From Bdellovibrionales bacterium (GTDB lineage Bacteria; Bdellovibrionota; Bdellovibrionia; Bdellovibrionales; Bdellovibrionaceae), in the NCBI GenBank assembly GCA_005793345.1, contig SXSU01000022.1, positions 1 through 64,000 of the forward strand: a stretch of 64,000 nt of DNA. The letters are read 5' to 3'. The notes under the pieces are model-generated. The model was given only the letters and a program-made list of their open reading frames with translations, had not been told where the DNA came from and searched no databases. Below, piece by piece: positions 18,873 through 27,670 of the stretch; positions within the stretch are counted from its first letter, which is position 1; the number at the start of each line of letters is the position of its first letter. Made by a program: the position numbers and the translations under genes.

Positions 18873-20561
18873 ATGTCTTTAAAAAATAAAGTATCAAAAT
18901 CAGTACTATTAGGAGTCTTATCGACTTCATTCTTAGTTGGATCAAGTTTATTTGCAGAAGAAAAGAAAACTTCAGTAAAAGTTCCAGAATTTAAACCTGG
19001 AGAGTTTGTTATAAAGTTTAAAGATAACAATTTTTCAGTAAAAAATCTTGCAATTCTAGAGAGCAAAATGAGTGGGAAAATTATTAAAAAAATTCCAAAC
19101 TCACCAATTGTAGTTCTAAAAAGAACTGGTGTTACAGCGATGTCAGAATCAGTCACTAATGTGATTAATCAGTTAAGAGCAAACCCTGATATAGAAATAG
19201 TTGAGCCAAACTATATTTATCGACTGAATAAAACCCCTGACGACCCAAAATATAAAGAGCTTTGGGGATTACATAACGTTGGTCAAGAAAGCACAAAAGG
19301 CAAAAAAGGTGTAGAAGGTGTTGATATCGGTGCCGAACAAGCTTGGGATTTGCAAACCGGTTCTGAAAATATAGTCGTTGGTGTAATTGATACTGGTGTT
19401 GATTATAATCTCGAAGATTTAAAAGCAAATATGTGGAAAAACGAAAACGAAGCCAATGGAATTAAGGGCGTAGATGATGATGACAATGGCTTTGTAGATG
19501 ATATTTATGGATATGATTTTGCAAACAAAGATGGTGATCCATTAGATGATCATGGCCACGGTTCTCATGTTTCTGGAACTATAGGTGCTTCTGGTAATGA
19601 TGGAAAAGGACTAGTAGGAGTTGCTTGGAATGTAAAAATCATGGCACTTAAATTTTTAACTAAAGAAGGAAGTGGATCTTTAGATGATGCTGTTGAAGCA
19701 GTTAAATATGCAACAAAAATGGGAGCTCATCTCACAAGTAATTCTTGGGGTGGCGGTGGAGTTTCAGAAATTTTAAAACAAGCAATTGAAGAAGCAAGCG
19801 CAAAAAATATTGCATTTATAGCAGCAGCAGGAAATGATTCTTTAAACTTAGATCAAGAACCTTCTTATCCAGCAAGTTACAAAGTTGCAAATGTTATTGC
19901 AGTATCAGCAATTGACAATAAAGGTTTACTCGCTTCATTTTCTTCATTTGGAAAGAAAAGCGTTCATGTGGCAGCACCAGGTGTGGATATAGTTTCAACT
20001 ACACCAACAGGATATAATTCATGGTCTGGAACATCAATGGCAACACCTCACGTATCAGGTATCGCAGCTTTATTATTATCCAGCGAACCACTATTAACAC
20101 CTTCAGATATTAAAGATCGTTTAATTTCAACTTCAAAACCTTTATCTTCTTTAAAAGGTAGAGTTGCTTCAAATGGTTTAGTCAATGCATACAATGCACT
20201 TGCAAATATAACAGCTCCGCCTGATTTGGATGACCCAGTTAATTGGAGTAATCAATTTGCAGTAGAGATCTCTTCACCACATCCATATGGTAAGCTGTAT
20301 ACTGGAACTTGGGAAGTTGAAGCACCAGCAGAAGCTACAGAGATGGCGCTTCATTTTAGTACCTTTAGTACAGAAGCTAGGTACGATAAAATTACATTTT
20401 ACAATAGAGAAGGAATCAAAATATCAGAAATGTCTGGAGAGGTGGGCGAAGGATGGTCTGAGCTTTTTCCTGGTAACTATGTTAAAATTGTTTTCACATC
20501 AGATAACTCTGTTCAAAAAAACGGATTTGATATTGATAAAGCTGCGTGGAGAATTAAATAA
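18873..20561 (+). CDS. secreted subtilisin-like serine protease (S8 family)
   Basis: Exported endopeptidase of 562 residues. Signal peptide about 1-28 (ending LFA), then an I9-like propeptide (GEFVIKFKD to IEIVEPNYIY, about 43-116) that would chaperone folding and be removed. The catalytic domain has Asp173 in GVIDTGVDY, His229 in HGHGSHVSG, oxyanion Asn321 in AAAGNDS and Ser388 in SGTSMATPH. An Asp-rich calcium-like stretch precedes the His. A C-terminal domain of about 110 residues after 450 looks like a beta-sandwich, possibly for binding. The unusually strong site AAGGAGGGG before the ATG suggests high expression. Confidence 0.95.
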   Translation: MSLKNKVSKSVLLGVLSTSFLVGSSLFAEEKKTSVKVPEFKPGEFVIKFKDNNFSVKNLAILESKMSGKIIKKIPNSPIVVLKRTGVTAMSESVTNVINQLRANPDIEIVEPNYIYRLNKTPDDPKYKELWGLHNVGQESTKGKKGVEGVDIGAEQAWDLQTGSENIVVGVIDTGVDYNLEDLKANMWKNENEANGIKGVDDDDNGFVDDIYGYDFANKDGDPLDDHGHGSHVSGTIGASGNDGKGLVGVAWNVKIMALKFLTKEGSGSLDDAVEAVKYATKMGAHLTSNSWGGGGVSEILKQAIEEASAKNIAFIAAAGNDSLNLDQEPSYPASYKVANVIAVSAIDNKGLLASFSSFGKKSVHVAAPGVDIVSTTPTGYNSWSGTSMATPHVSGIAALLLSSEPLLTPSDIKDRLISTSKPLSSLKGRVASNGLVNAYNALANITAPPDLDDPVNWSNQFAVEISSPHPYGKLYTGTWEVEAPAEATEMALHFSTFSTEARYDKITFYNREGIKISEMSGEVGEGWSELFPGNYVKIVFTSDNSVQKNGFDIDKAAWRIK

Positions 20562-20803
20562 AATTATTCTTCGTTATATTCAATTGGGCAGAGAGATTAA
20601 AAGATCACTCTGCACTAATTTACCATTACTATACACTTATAACTGTAATTTTTTTCATATGAATCTTTAATATTCTAAAAATTTGTTGTTAAATAGTTTT
20701 CGTAAAAAAATACATCACAAAATACACCCTAGTCATTTTAGCCTTTCTAATTTTATTAGACTCAAATCGAATACTCAATCAGACTTAATCACAATCAATA
20801 ATT

Positions 20804-21703
20804 TTAAAAATGATCTTTATAAAATTTTTCAATTCGCAAATTTACAAATTCAGGAAAATCTAGCTGAGTGCAATGTGACCCATAGGGCACTAGTAAAAAT
20901 TCAGATCCTTTTATGTGTTTGTGCATTTTCTTTTGAAAATCTACAGGTGTGATTCGATCCTCTTCACCACTTATAATTAATGTTGGGACCTTAATTTTAT
21001 TTAAAACGGCATCACCATCATAGGTCATCAGTTCATTAAATAAAATTAAGAAATTTCCTAAATCTAAATTGGACACCCCTTTTACATAAACTTGAATGTC
21101 TTTTAAATTTGTTAGTTTTATATTAAATCCACCCGCTAAGGCAGTTATGGGTACCGCTAATGGATTATCTATACCCAACTTCCACATAGTTTTCCACAAC
21201 ACTGGATTTGATTGATAGTTCTCATTTATAAAATGATATAACTTTTCAACAAAATCTAACCCGAACATTCCTTTTACTGGATTTTTAGAAAACCCATTAA
21301 CAAAAATAATCGATTTTACTAACTCAGGAAACAATTCATAGGTTTTTAATATAACTTGTGCACCAAAACTGTGACCAACCAGATGAATTTTTTTAGCACC
21401 CAAATTATGGGCAATAGCTGCGATATCTTTTGCAAGAGCTTCGAGAGAAATATTTTCACGAACTTTGGGAGTTTTTGTTTTATGATGTCCTCTTAAGTCA
21501 AAACATACGGTTTTAAAATGTGGAGCAAAATATTTAAATTGAAAATGCCAGTGGTTAATTAAACAAGCAATACCATATACAAAAAAAATTACCTCTCCAT
21601 TGCCTCGAGACTCATAATAAATATCTAGGTCATCAAAACTTTTTACATATCCAGTTTGCTTATTAATTTTAGTCATAAATTTTTTAACCTTTTTAGATTT
21701 CAT
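20804..21703 (-). CDS. alpha/beta-fold hydrolase
   Basis: Soluble esterase or related hydrolase of the alpha/beta superfamily. The nucleophile elbow GHSFGA gives Ser112, the acid is probably Asp249 in SGEEDRITP, and the base His277 in YGSHCTQLDFPE. The strand before the oxyanion loop reads FFVYGIA instead of the common HG pair, so the oxyanion geometry may differ. The substrate is unknown. The start overlaps the FHA-like gene by 11 bases; a second Met at 21676 has a better upstream AAGG and could be the true start. Confidence 0.82.
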   Translation of the reverse strand: MKSKKVKKFMTKINKQTGYVKSFDDLDIYYESRGNGEVIFFVYGIACLINHWHFQFKYFAPHFKTVCFDLRGHHKTKTPKVRENISLEALAKDIAAIAHNLGAKKIHLVGHSFGAQVILKTYELFPELVKSIIFVNGFSKNPVKGMFGLDFVEKLYHFINENYQSNPVLWKTMWKLGIDNPLAVPITALAGGFNIKLTNLKDIQVYVKGVSNLDLGNFLILFNELMTYDGDAVLNKIKVPTLIISGEEDRITPVDFQKKMHKHIKGSEFLLVPYGSHCTQLDFPEFVNLRIEKFYKDHF

Positions 21704-22535
21704 TCACCCGAAGTATTGTATCCCCAAATTTAATTATGTCATTATCATTTAGTATTTGGCGAGTTTGACTTTCATCATTAAGTTTTACTAAATCAGGATG
21801 TTTCGTAATAAAAAAAGTTTCTCCATTTTGGGCCGGAAATATAATAAAGGATTCTGCAGGAGCAATGGGGTCAAATAATTGAAATTCATTTGCTGATGAT
21901 CCAAAAATACGAGGGCCCCAGCCAATGAAAAATTCCTTATCCGCCTGCAACCCTTGGGTTACTGTAATTCTGAGAACCTTTTTTAAAGGTCGGACAATTT
22001 TCTCACTTGGTTTTTTCGTTGCAAAATTATCTGATTTTAAATCAACAATTAATTTTAATGTTTTTATTAATATCTCTGAAGCACTCTCGGTTTTAATGGA
22101 TTCTTTGGGGGCCTCAATTGTTGCAGTTTGAACCATTAATGTTTGATCCTCATTATCAATAATTTTATTGTTAGATGGTTTTACAAACCTAAGTGAAGCT
22201 TGACTTTTTTCAGAATTAGGTATTTCAACATAAGATTTTTCTTCAATAACCTTGAAACTGTGATTCTCTATTTTAAAATGTACCCCATGTTTTAGGAATA
22301 CCCTTTTAACTCCCCTAGCATTTACAATTATTTCACTAGTGATATTTGAGCATATTAATACAAGTTGTCCTCGCTCGTCTTCGAGAACTTTTGCATGAAC
22401 AGGAGCTACATTTCTTCCAGTAATAATAATATTTGCAGGTGTGTTATTAATTCCGTTACCAATTATAAAACCAGGAGTAACAAGAAATTTCTGTTCATTT
22501 TGAGAATTATTTAGGGTTTGAATGAATATTGCCAT
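21693..22535 (-). CDS. FHA-domain-like protein with two candidate modules
   Basis: Likely phosphothreonine-recognition or scaffold protein. The first 95 residues resemble a forkhead-associated domain (FIIGNGINNTPANIIITG, APVHAKVLEDERGQLVLI, then a beta-rich end). The last 90 residues look like a second, diverged copy: FFIGWGPRIFGSSANEF, then NDNDIIKFGDTILRV at the C-terminus. The linker (about 95-190) is polar and probably disordered. The canonical GR/S/H residues are only partly kept (SPVH-type position reads APVH), so binding to phosphopeptides is uncertain. It precedes a hydrolase gene in the same transcript. Confidence 0.55.
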   Translation of the reverse strand: MAIFIQTLNNSQNEQKFLVTPGFIIGNGINNTPANIIITGRNVAPVHAKVLEDERGQLVLICSNITSEIIVNARGVKRVFLKHGVHFKIENHSFKVIEEKSYVEIPNSEKSQASLRFVKPSNNKIIDNEDQTLMVQTATIEAPKESIKTESASEILIKTLKLIVDLKSDNFATKKPSEKIVRPLKKVLRITVTQGLQADKEFFIGWGPRIFGSSANEFQLFDPIAPAESFIIFPAQNGETFFITKHPDLVKLNDESQTRQILNDNDIIKFGDTILRVNEI

Positions 22536-22630
22536 TTATACATTCTAAATTTATCTTTGTTTGGCAGCAACTTCCTTGCAAAAAACTTGTACTTTAGACT
22601 ATGACATGTTAGACCAACTCAAACAAATAA

Positions 22631-22670
22631 ATGCCAAATATGGCATATTAATCCTTGCTCAATTTATAAT
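22631..22670 (+). promoter_or_regulatory. palindrome plus -10 element upstream of rpsF
   Basis: A perfect inverted repeat ATGCCA-AATA-TGGCAT (22631-22646) lies 18 bases before a perfect TATAAT (22665-22670), which is 38 bases before the rpsF start. The palindrome covers the expected -35 position, so it could be an operator for a repressor, or it may replace a -35. Which protein binds is not known. Confidence 0.5.
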
Positions 22671-22708
22671 CACATAAAGTGGGCTTGAAAACCGAAGGGA
22701 TAAGTTAA

Positions 22709-23227
22709 ATGGAAAATGTGGTAAAAAGAAACTATGAAGTTGTAATTCTGATGAACCCAGATTCATCTGCGGAAGAGCAAAAAAACCTTTTCAAAAAAAA
22801 TAAAGGCATTATTGAAAACTTCGGTGGTTCTATATTTAGTATAGATAGCTGGGGAAAAAGAACACTTGCAACTCAAATTGGTAAAATGAAAAAAGCTCAA
22901 TATTTTCATTCAACATTTACTGCTGGAACTGATGCAATTGCTGAGCTTGAGAGAACAATGAGAATCAATGATAAAGTTATCAGATTTGTTCATACTCGAC
23001 TTGATGAAAGAGTTCCATTGAGCAAATACATGGAGAATTTCAAAAAAGCATTAGCAGAAACTGCTAATAAAGAAAAAGAGAGAGAAGCAAAGTTTCAAGC
23101 AAGAAGAGCTGCTGCACAATCAGGAGCTGACGGAAGATCTGATAGATCAGACAGATCAGAACGCCCAGAGCGCTCTGAGAGACCAGAGAGATCTGATAAA
23201 AAATCTAATAAAGAACAGTATAACTAA
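22709..23227 (+). CDS. rpsF: 30S ribosomal protein S6 with C-terminal Arg/Ser/Glu tail
   Basis: Component of the 30S platform. The S6 fold covers residues 5-105 (YEVVILMNPDSS, YFHSTFTAG, RFVHTRLDE). The family is usually 95-135 residues; here 172, with an extension rich in Arg, Ser, Asp and Glu made of RSD/RSE/RPE units. AAGGGA lies eight bases before the ATG. The S18 gene, which normally follows S6, is not in this operon; a membrane-protein gene and rplI follow instead. Confidence 0.95.
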   Translation: MENVVKRNYEVVILMNPDSSAEEQKNLFKKNKGIIENFGGSIFSIDSWGKRTLATQIGKMKKAQYFHSTFTAGTDAIAELERTMRINDKVIRFVHTRLDERVPLSKYMENFKKALAETANKEKEREAKFQARRAAAQSGADGRSDRSDRSERPERSERPERSDKKSNKEQYN

Positions 23228-23259
23228 TCATCTTAAAAATAAGTAAAAATTAAAAATTG

Positions 23260-24153
23260 ATGAATAATATAATAAAAAAACTAAAAAAAATTAACCTCGT
23301 GTTTTTGCTAACATCAATAGCGGCATTATTATCTTTTATGCCGGTTTTGCTTGCGGCCCCAGCCCTAAGGGCAGCAAGATTGGTTAGCGAAAAGGCCGTT
23401 CATTTTTGGATTGTTCAGTTAATTTTAATTGGAACATTATGGATTACAGGATTAGAGCCTTTAGCAATTAGTTTATTAACTTCAAGTTTACTGGTTGGGC
23501 TTTATACGGAAATTTATAATCGTAAAAAAAATCTATTTATTGCTGGCATAATAAGCGTAGTTATAGCAAGTGTTGTTTCAGTAGTTTCACTTAAGAGTTG
23601 GTTTATTAGCAAGGGTTTGAGTCTTGAGGCAAAAGTCTTAGAACAAATTCAATTAATTATTAAACAAGCTCAAACAGTAAATAGTGTAATTCAACTTGAT
23701 AGTAGCGTACTAATGTCACAGACGCCATCAGCTCTTATTAGCTTAATGGTTGTTGGTCTTGCACTTAGTTTGATACTTGAAAAATCTTTAATAAGTTCGC
23801 TTGGAGTTACAAGTAATATAAATAGCGAGCATTTAAATTTAAGAGATTTTAAGCTACCAGATTTTATAATTTGGGTATCGTTATTTTCACTCCTGTTTTC
23901 ATTCGTTACGTTTACAAGTAAAGCTGTAAATATTGTTTCAATGAACGTTTTAAATATTATGGTTGTTCTGTATTTTTTTCAAGGATTGGCAGTGGTTGAA
24001 AGTTTTTTTATTGCTTTAAGATTTAGTTTTTTCTTACGTCTAGTTACTTATTTTATTTTATTAGTACAGCTATTTTTAATAGTGGCGGCAATTGGTTTTT
24101 CTGATTTTTGGATTGGTTTCAGAAGTCGGTTTTTAAAAAAAAAGTTAGTTTAA
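23260..24153 (+). CDS. DUF2232-type multi-pass membrane protein
   Basis: Inner-membrane protein of 297 residues, hydrophobic over most of its length, with about eight helices. It resembles the YybS/DUF2232 family that sits next to ribosomal and DHH phosphatase genes in many bacteria; its molecular role is unknown. A terminal helix pair (VVESFFIALRFSFF, LVAAIGFSDFWI-like) closes the protein. The ATG at 23260 is taken instead of the adjacent TTG at 23257. It lies between rpsF and rplI, where rpsR would normally be. Confidence 0.65.
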   Translation: MNNIIKKLKKINLVFLLTSIAALLSFMPVLLAAPALRAARLVSEKAVHFWIVQLILIGTLWITGLEPLAISLLTSSLLVGLYTEIYNRKKNLFIAGIISVVIASVVSVVSLKSWFISKGLSLEAKVLEQIQLIIKQAQTVNSVIQLDSSVLMSQTPSALISLMVVGLALSLILEKSLISSLGVTSNINSEHLNLRDFKLPDFIIWVSLFSLLFSFVTFTSKAVNIVSMNVLNIMVVLYFFQGLAVVESFFIALRFSFFLRLVTYFILLVQLFLIVAAIGFSDFWIGFRSRFLKKKLV

Positions 24154-24198
24154 AAAATTAAAAGTATTTATTTTGAGTTAGAATTGAAAGGAATTTTT

Positions 24199-24642
24199 AT
24201 GAAAATTATTTTACAAAAAGATGTAAAAAATGTTGGAAAAGTTGGTGACCTTGTAAGTGTATCTGACGGTTATGCAAGAAACTTTTTATTTCCAAGAAAA
24301 TTAGCTGTAGAAGCAACAGAAAAAAGAGTTAATGAATTTGAACATTTGAAAAAAGTAGCTGAAATTCAAAAGAAAAAAGCACATGCTGAAAGAGAAGCTT
24401 TGGTTACTAAACTAAAAGGTGTAACTGTAATATTTAGAGCTCAAGCGGGTGATTCAGATAAATTGTTTGGAACAATCACAACTCACGATATTTCAAATGA
24501 ATTAGAAAAAGCTGGATACCACATTGACAGAAGAGATATTCACTTAGATGAGCCAATCAAATTACTTGGACAGCATAAAGCAATTGTTAAACTCGGTGAA
24601 GGTCTTCATGGTGAAGTTCAAGTTGTAGTTGAGAGAGTTTAA
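24199..24642 (+). CDS. rplI: 50S ribosomal protein L9
   Basis: Binds 23S rRNA domain V and restrains frameshifting. The N-terminal domain begins [19 protein letters not shown] with the usual [14 protein letters not shown] block, a long connecting helix covers about 41-75, and the C-terminal domain has [11 protein letters not shown] and [12 protein letters not shown]. At 147 residues it is complete. AAAGGA lies seven bases before the ATG; the TTG 15 bases earlier overlaps that site and was rejected. Expressed with rpsF. Confidence 0.96.
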   Translation: MKIILQKDVKNVGKVGDLVSVSDGYARNFLFPRKLAVEATEKRVNEFEHLKKVAEIQKKKAHAEREALVTKLKGVTVIFRAQAGDSDKLFGTITTHDISNELEKAGYHIDRRDIHLDEPIKLLGQHKAIVKLGEGLHGEVQVVVERV

Positions 24643-24654
24643 TTTAAAAAATAA

Positions 24655-24722
24655 AATAACTGCTTAAGATTATATTTGATTTAGTTGCGAAGCGATCAGA
24701 CTTAATCAAGAGCAGTTGTTAT
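24655..24722 (-). repeat. copy 1 of the long-hairpin intergenic repeat (reverse orientation, short form)
   Basis: Sits between convergent rplI and dnaB and aligns with the reverse complement of copy 2, starting AATAACTGCTTAAG and ending GAGCAGTTGTT on the plus strand. It has the long hairpin with a GCGAAGCGATC loop but lacks the second hairpin, since rplI coding sequence occupies that side. It could act as a terminator for either gene. Confidence 0.75.
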
Positions 24723-24726
24723 AGAA

Positions 24727-26139
24727 TTAATTTCCTAATGCATAATTTTTAGGTTTACCGCCACCGTAATTTGGTGTTGATGGTTGAGGTGGGGGCGGTA
24801 AAGGTGAGCTTGGTGCATCGTCTGCATCAGTAAAGCGACCAAACTTTGGTTCCCATTTCAAATTTATATGTCCAGTTGGGCCATTTCTTTGTTTACCAAT
24901 TATAATTTCTGCATGATCAGTTTTTGAATCATCCTGTTTGTCATAATAACCTTCACGAAAAAGCATCATAATCACGTCAGCATCTTGCTCAATTGAGCCG
25001 GACTCCCGTAAATCAGAAAGCATAGGCTTTTTCTCTGATCTACCCTCTACAGAACGATTTAATTGAGCTAGAGCAACAACAGGAACCTGAAGTTCTTTTG
25101 CAATAGATTTTAAGGTTCTGGATATTTCTGAAACTGCTCTTTCTCGAGATTCAACCTTTTGTTTTAAGTCCATGATTTGCAAATAATCGATCATAATTAA
25201 ATCTAACCCATGTTGCTTTTTAAGCCTACGCGCCCTTGCTCGAATCTCAAATGGACTTATTCCAGAAGTATCATCAATAAACAAAGGAGCATCACTCAAA
25301 GTTGATGCCGCAGAAACTAATTTAGGCCATGCTGAATCAGGAATCTTACCATTTCTAATTTCACCCATATTTATTTTTGCTTCTGAGGCTAAGAGCCTCA
25401 TCATTACAGACTCTTTACTCATCTCTACAGAAAAATAGGCAACGGTTTTTTTCTGACGAAGGGCTGCGTGCTGAGCAATATTTAAACTGAATGCTGTTTT
25501 ACCCATAGAGGGACGTGCTGCAATTATGATTAATTCCCCACTATGAAGCCCCGAAGTCATTTGATCTAACTTGCTAAAACCTGTTGCAATTCCAGTAATA
25601 TCGGCTTGCTGGTGATACATCTCTTCAATTTTTTCAATACTTTTAAAGACGATATCAGAAGCTTCTACTAAGCCTGCGGACTCTCTTGATTCACCTATTT
25701 TAAAAATATCTGCTTCAACATTATCAATAAAAGTTTCAACATTTTCAAAATCTTGATCATACGCTTTTTGAGTTATTTGATTACAACAATTTATTAATTT
25801 TCTAAGAAGTGATTTCTCTCTAACAATTTGAGCATACGAAACTATATTTGCAGTTGTAACGGTATTTTGAAGAAGTTGTACTAAGTAATCATGCCCAACC
25901 ATTTCAAACTCACCTTTTGATTTCAAAAACTCAGAGGTAGTAATTATGTCTACTTCTTTTGAAGTTTTATGAAGGCTGGAAATTGCTGAAAATAATTTTT
26001 GATGAGAAGGTCTGTAAAAGTCTTCTGCAGCAATTAAATCAGATATCTGATCCCAGGATTCTTTATCTAACAAGAGTCCGCCAAGAATAGATTGTTCTGC
26101 TTCTATGTTTTGAGGTGGTAGCTTAGGTTCAATGGCCAT
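24727..26139 (-). CDS. dnaB: replicative DNA helicase DnaB
   Basis: Hexameric fork helicase of the replisome. The N-terminal domain starts PPQNIEAEQSILGGLLLD. RecA-like motifs are the Walker A RPSMGKT (residues 209-215), YFSVEMSKESVMMRLLASE, LDLIMIDYLQIM (Walker B), VVALAQLNRSVEGR and DLRESGSIEQDADVIM with the arginine-finger region after it. At 470 residues it is complete, ending in a Pro/Gly-rich tail. Separate from rpsF-rplI in orientation, although rplI-dnaB adjacency is common. Flanked by inverted copies of the intergenic repeat. Confidence 0.97.
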   Translation of the reverse strand: MAIEPKLPPQNIEAEQSILGGLLLDKESWDQISDLIAAEDFYRPSHQKLFSAISSLHKTSKEVDIITTSEFLKSKGEFEMVGHDYLVQLLQNTVTTANIVSYAQIVREKSLLRKLINCCNQITQKAYDQDFENVETFIDNVEADIFKIGESRESAGLVEASDIVFKSIEKIEEMYHQQADITGIATGFSKLDQMTSGLHSGELIIIAARPSMGKTAFSLNIAQHAALRQKKTVAYFSVEMSKESVMMRLLASEAKINMGEIRNGKIPDSAWPKLVSAASTLSDAPLFIDDTSGISPFEIRARARRLKKQHGLDLIMIDYLQIMDLKQKVESRERAVSEISRTLKSIAKELQVPVVALAQLNRSVEGRSEKKPMLSDLRESGSIEQDADVIMMLFREGYYDKQDDSKTDHAEIIIGKQRNGPTGHINLKWEPKFGRFTDADDAPSSPLPPPPQPSTPNYGGGKPKNYALGN

Positions 26140-26203
26140 TCAGGCATTTTAATAAAAACTAAGATAAAGAACAATAGACATTTTGTATTATAACGCATTT
26201 TTA

Positions 26204-26312
26204 TTTCATAATAACTGCTCATGATTAAATCTGATCGCTTCGCGATTGTATCAGACATAATCACGAGCAGTTATTCTCTTGTTTGTTGGGGGCGATTTTC
26301 AATCAACTCAAA
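26204..26312 (+). repeat. copy 2 of the long-hairpin intergenic repeat
   Basis: Begins TTTCATAATAACTGCTC and has arms AATAACTGCTC (26210-26220) and GAGCAGTTATT (26265-26275), extended inward by TGATTA/TAATCA and CTGAT/ATCAG with a CGCTTCGCG loop core. The second hairpin GGGCGATTTTCAATC follows; its right end is degenerate. Located upstream of dnaB and downstream of the Fis-type gene. Confidence 0.85.
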
Positions 26313-26349
26313 TTTACCAATATATAAAATTAAAATTTGAAGTTACAAT

Positions 26350-26376
26350 AGAAAAGGCTACAAAAAGTAGCCTTAG
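26350..26376 (-). terminator. rho-independent terminator of the Fis-type gene
   Basis: Arms AAGGCTAC (26354-26361) and GTAGCCTT (26367-26374) with a five-base loop; read on the minus strand the stem is followed by TTTTCTATT, a suitable U-rich tract. Confidence 0.8.
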
Positions 26377-26382
26377 CAATTT

Positions 26383-26763
26383 TTAAACAGGATTTGAAGC
26401 AGAGTTTCTCTTAACTCTAATTTTATAAATATCAATTTTTTTCTTCAAGGTATTTCGATTAATTCCAAGCATTTGGGCAGTTTTAACTTGGTTACCATTT
26501 GTTGCTTTTAAAGCGAGTTCTAACAATGGTTTTTCAACCTGTCTAAGTACAATATCATAAAGTTTTAAGCCTGCTGGATCAATATCAGCAGCAGTTTGTT
26601 GCTGAAAATGAACTTCAAGTCTTTTTTTAACTAATTCTTCAAGACTAATTGAAGACAGATTAGTAACAAATAAATTTTCTGGATTAGTTGGCGTTGCATT
26701 TACTAAGCTAGTAGCTGGAGCCACTTGTGTTACAGAAGCAACTTCTGCTGTTATTGAATTCAT
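26383..26763 (-). CDS. Fis-family DNA-binding protein
   Basis: Small regulator of 126 residues with a C-terminal Fis-type helix-turn-helix (LLELALKATNGNQVKTAQ, then LGINRNTLKKKI), also found at the ends of NtrC-type activators. The N-terminal half is Ala/Thr/Asn-rich and lacks an AAA+ domain. GAGG six bases before the ATG at 26763 supports this start over an earlier Met at 26820. Its role could be nucleoid organisation or growth-phase control. The upstream neighbour on the same strand is queE, separated by 82 bases. Confidence 0.82.
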   Translation of the reverse strand: MNSITAEVASVTQVAPATSLVNATPTNPENLFVTNLSSISLEELVKKRLEVHFQQQTAADIDPAGLKLYDIVLRQVEKPLLELALKATNGNQVKTAQMLGINRNTLKKKIDIYKIRVKRNSASNPV

Positions 26764-26845
26764 ACGAACCTCTTTTTTGTATTTAGAAACTTTACATTTA
26801 AAAAAGTACCTTTGAAACAAACTTTAAATGTAAAAAGTTATAAAA

Positions 26846-27484
26846 TTAAACACCTCGTGTTTCGGGAGTCCAAATATACTTATGTTGCTGCAATTGCAAC
26901 CTCGCAGATGATTTTTTTTGCAAAATTTGTTCAGCGAGCCATTTGGGGTGAGCTAAGTTATGAGAAGGACTGTAAAGAACTGTATATTTTTCAAATAAAC
27001 TGTACTGTGAACAAATATTTTCGCTCCAATCAAAGTCTTCTTTTGTACCAATTACAAACTTTATTTCAGAGCCTGGTGGGATAAAGTTTAGATTTTCATA
27101 ATAATTTTTATCCACTTCACCACTAGATGGAGTTTTTAAATCTAAAATAATTTTTACCCTGGAATCAACATGAGAACAGTCCTTTGAGCCGCTAGTTTCA
27201 AGGCTGACTTTGAATTCTTCATCACATAAGCATGCCATTAATTGATAAATACCCTTTTGTAACAAAGGCTCTCCTCCAGTGATACAAATATATTTAGTAT
27301 TATGGAGTTTAACTTGGGAGATAATTTCACTTAAATTAATCCATTCGCCTTCATAGTACGAGTACTTTGTATCACAATAGGTGCAGCGAAGGTTGCAGCC
27401 AGTAAGTCTGATAAAAACGGTTGGACATCCTACGTATGTTGACTCACCTTGAATACTATAAAAAATTTCGTTTATTTTTAACAT
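26846..27484 (-). CDS. queE: 7-carboxy-7-deazaguanine synthase (radical SAM)
   Basis: Converts 6-carboxytetrahydropterin to 7-carboxy-7-deazaguanine in queuosine synthesis. The radical SAM cysteines are Cys30, 34 and 37 in CNLRCTYC, preceded by FYSIQGEST; ITGGEPLL at 68-75 and LETSGS follow, and the C-terminus reads HKYIWTPETRGV, the usual QueE ending. The length of 212 residues is typical. No other queuosine gene is in the window. A preQ1 riboswitch was looked for upstream and not seen. Confidence 0.93.
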   Translation of the reverse strand: MLKINEIFYSIQGESTYVGCPTVFIRLTGCNLRCTYCDTKYSYYEGEWINLSEIISQVKLHNTKYICITGGEPLLQKGIYQLMACLCDEEFKVSLETSGSKDCSHVDSRVKIILDLKTPSSGEVDKNYYENLNFIPPGSEIKFVIGTKEDFDWSENICSQYSLFEKYTVLYSPSHNLAHPKWLAEQILQKKSSARLQLQQHKYIWTPETRGV

Positions 27485-27670
27485 GAAATTCCTTTTGCTT
27501 GTCCTATATCACAATTTAAATGACGATTCAATTTTTAAGAAAAAACGTTCTTTCAATTTATAAATAATAAAAAACATGCAAATTAGGTCCAGGCCTATGT
27601 CTAGATAGACCCAAGTCTAAAATAAACTCTTTTCTTTGCCGAATTATATGTAGTCCTGTCAAATGATAGT

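Noticed and set aside
18686-19156. Minus-strand frame across the subtilase start
   Set aside because: Antisense to a strong subtilase gene with a very strong ribosome site; composition is that of a shadow frame.
20683-20952. Plus-strand frame overlapping the end of the alpha/beta hydrolase
   Set aside because: It is largely antisense to a well-supported hydrolase, has no ribosome site and a low-complexity start.
27485-27670. preQ1 riboswitch upstream of queE
   Set aside because: The gap is AT-rich and no preQ1 aptamer-like stem could be identified on the minus strand.
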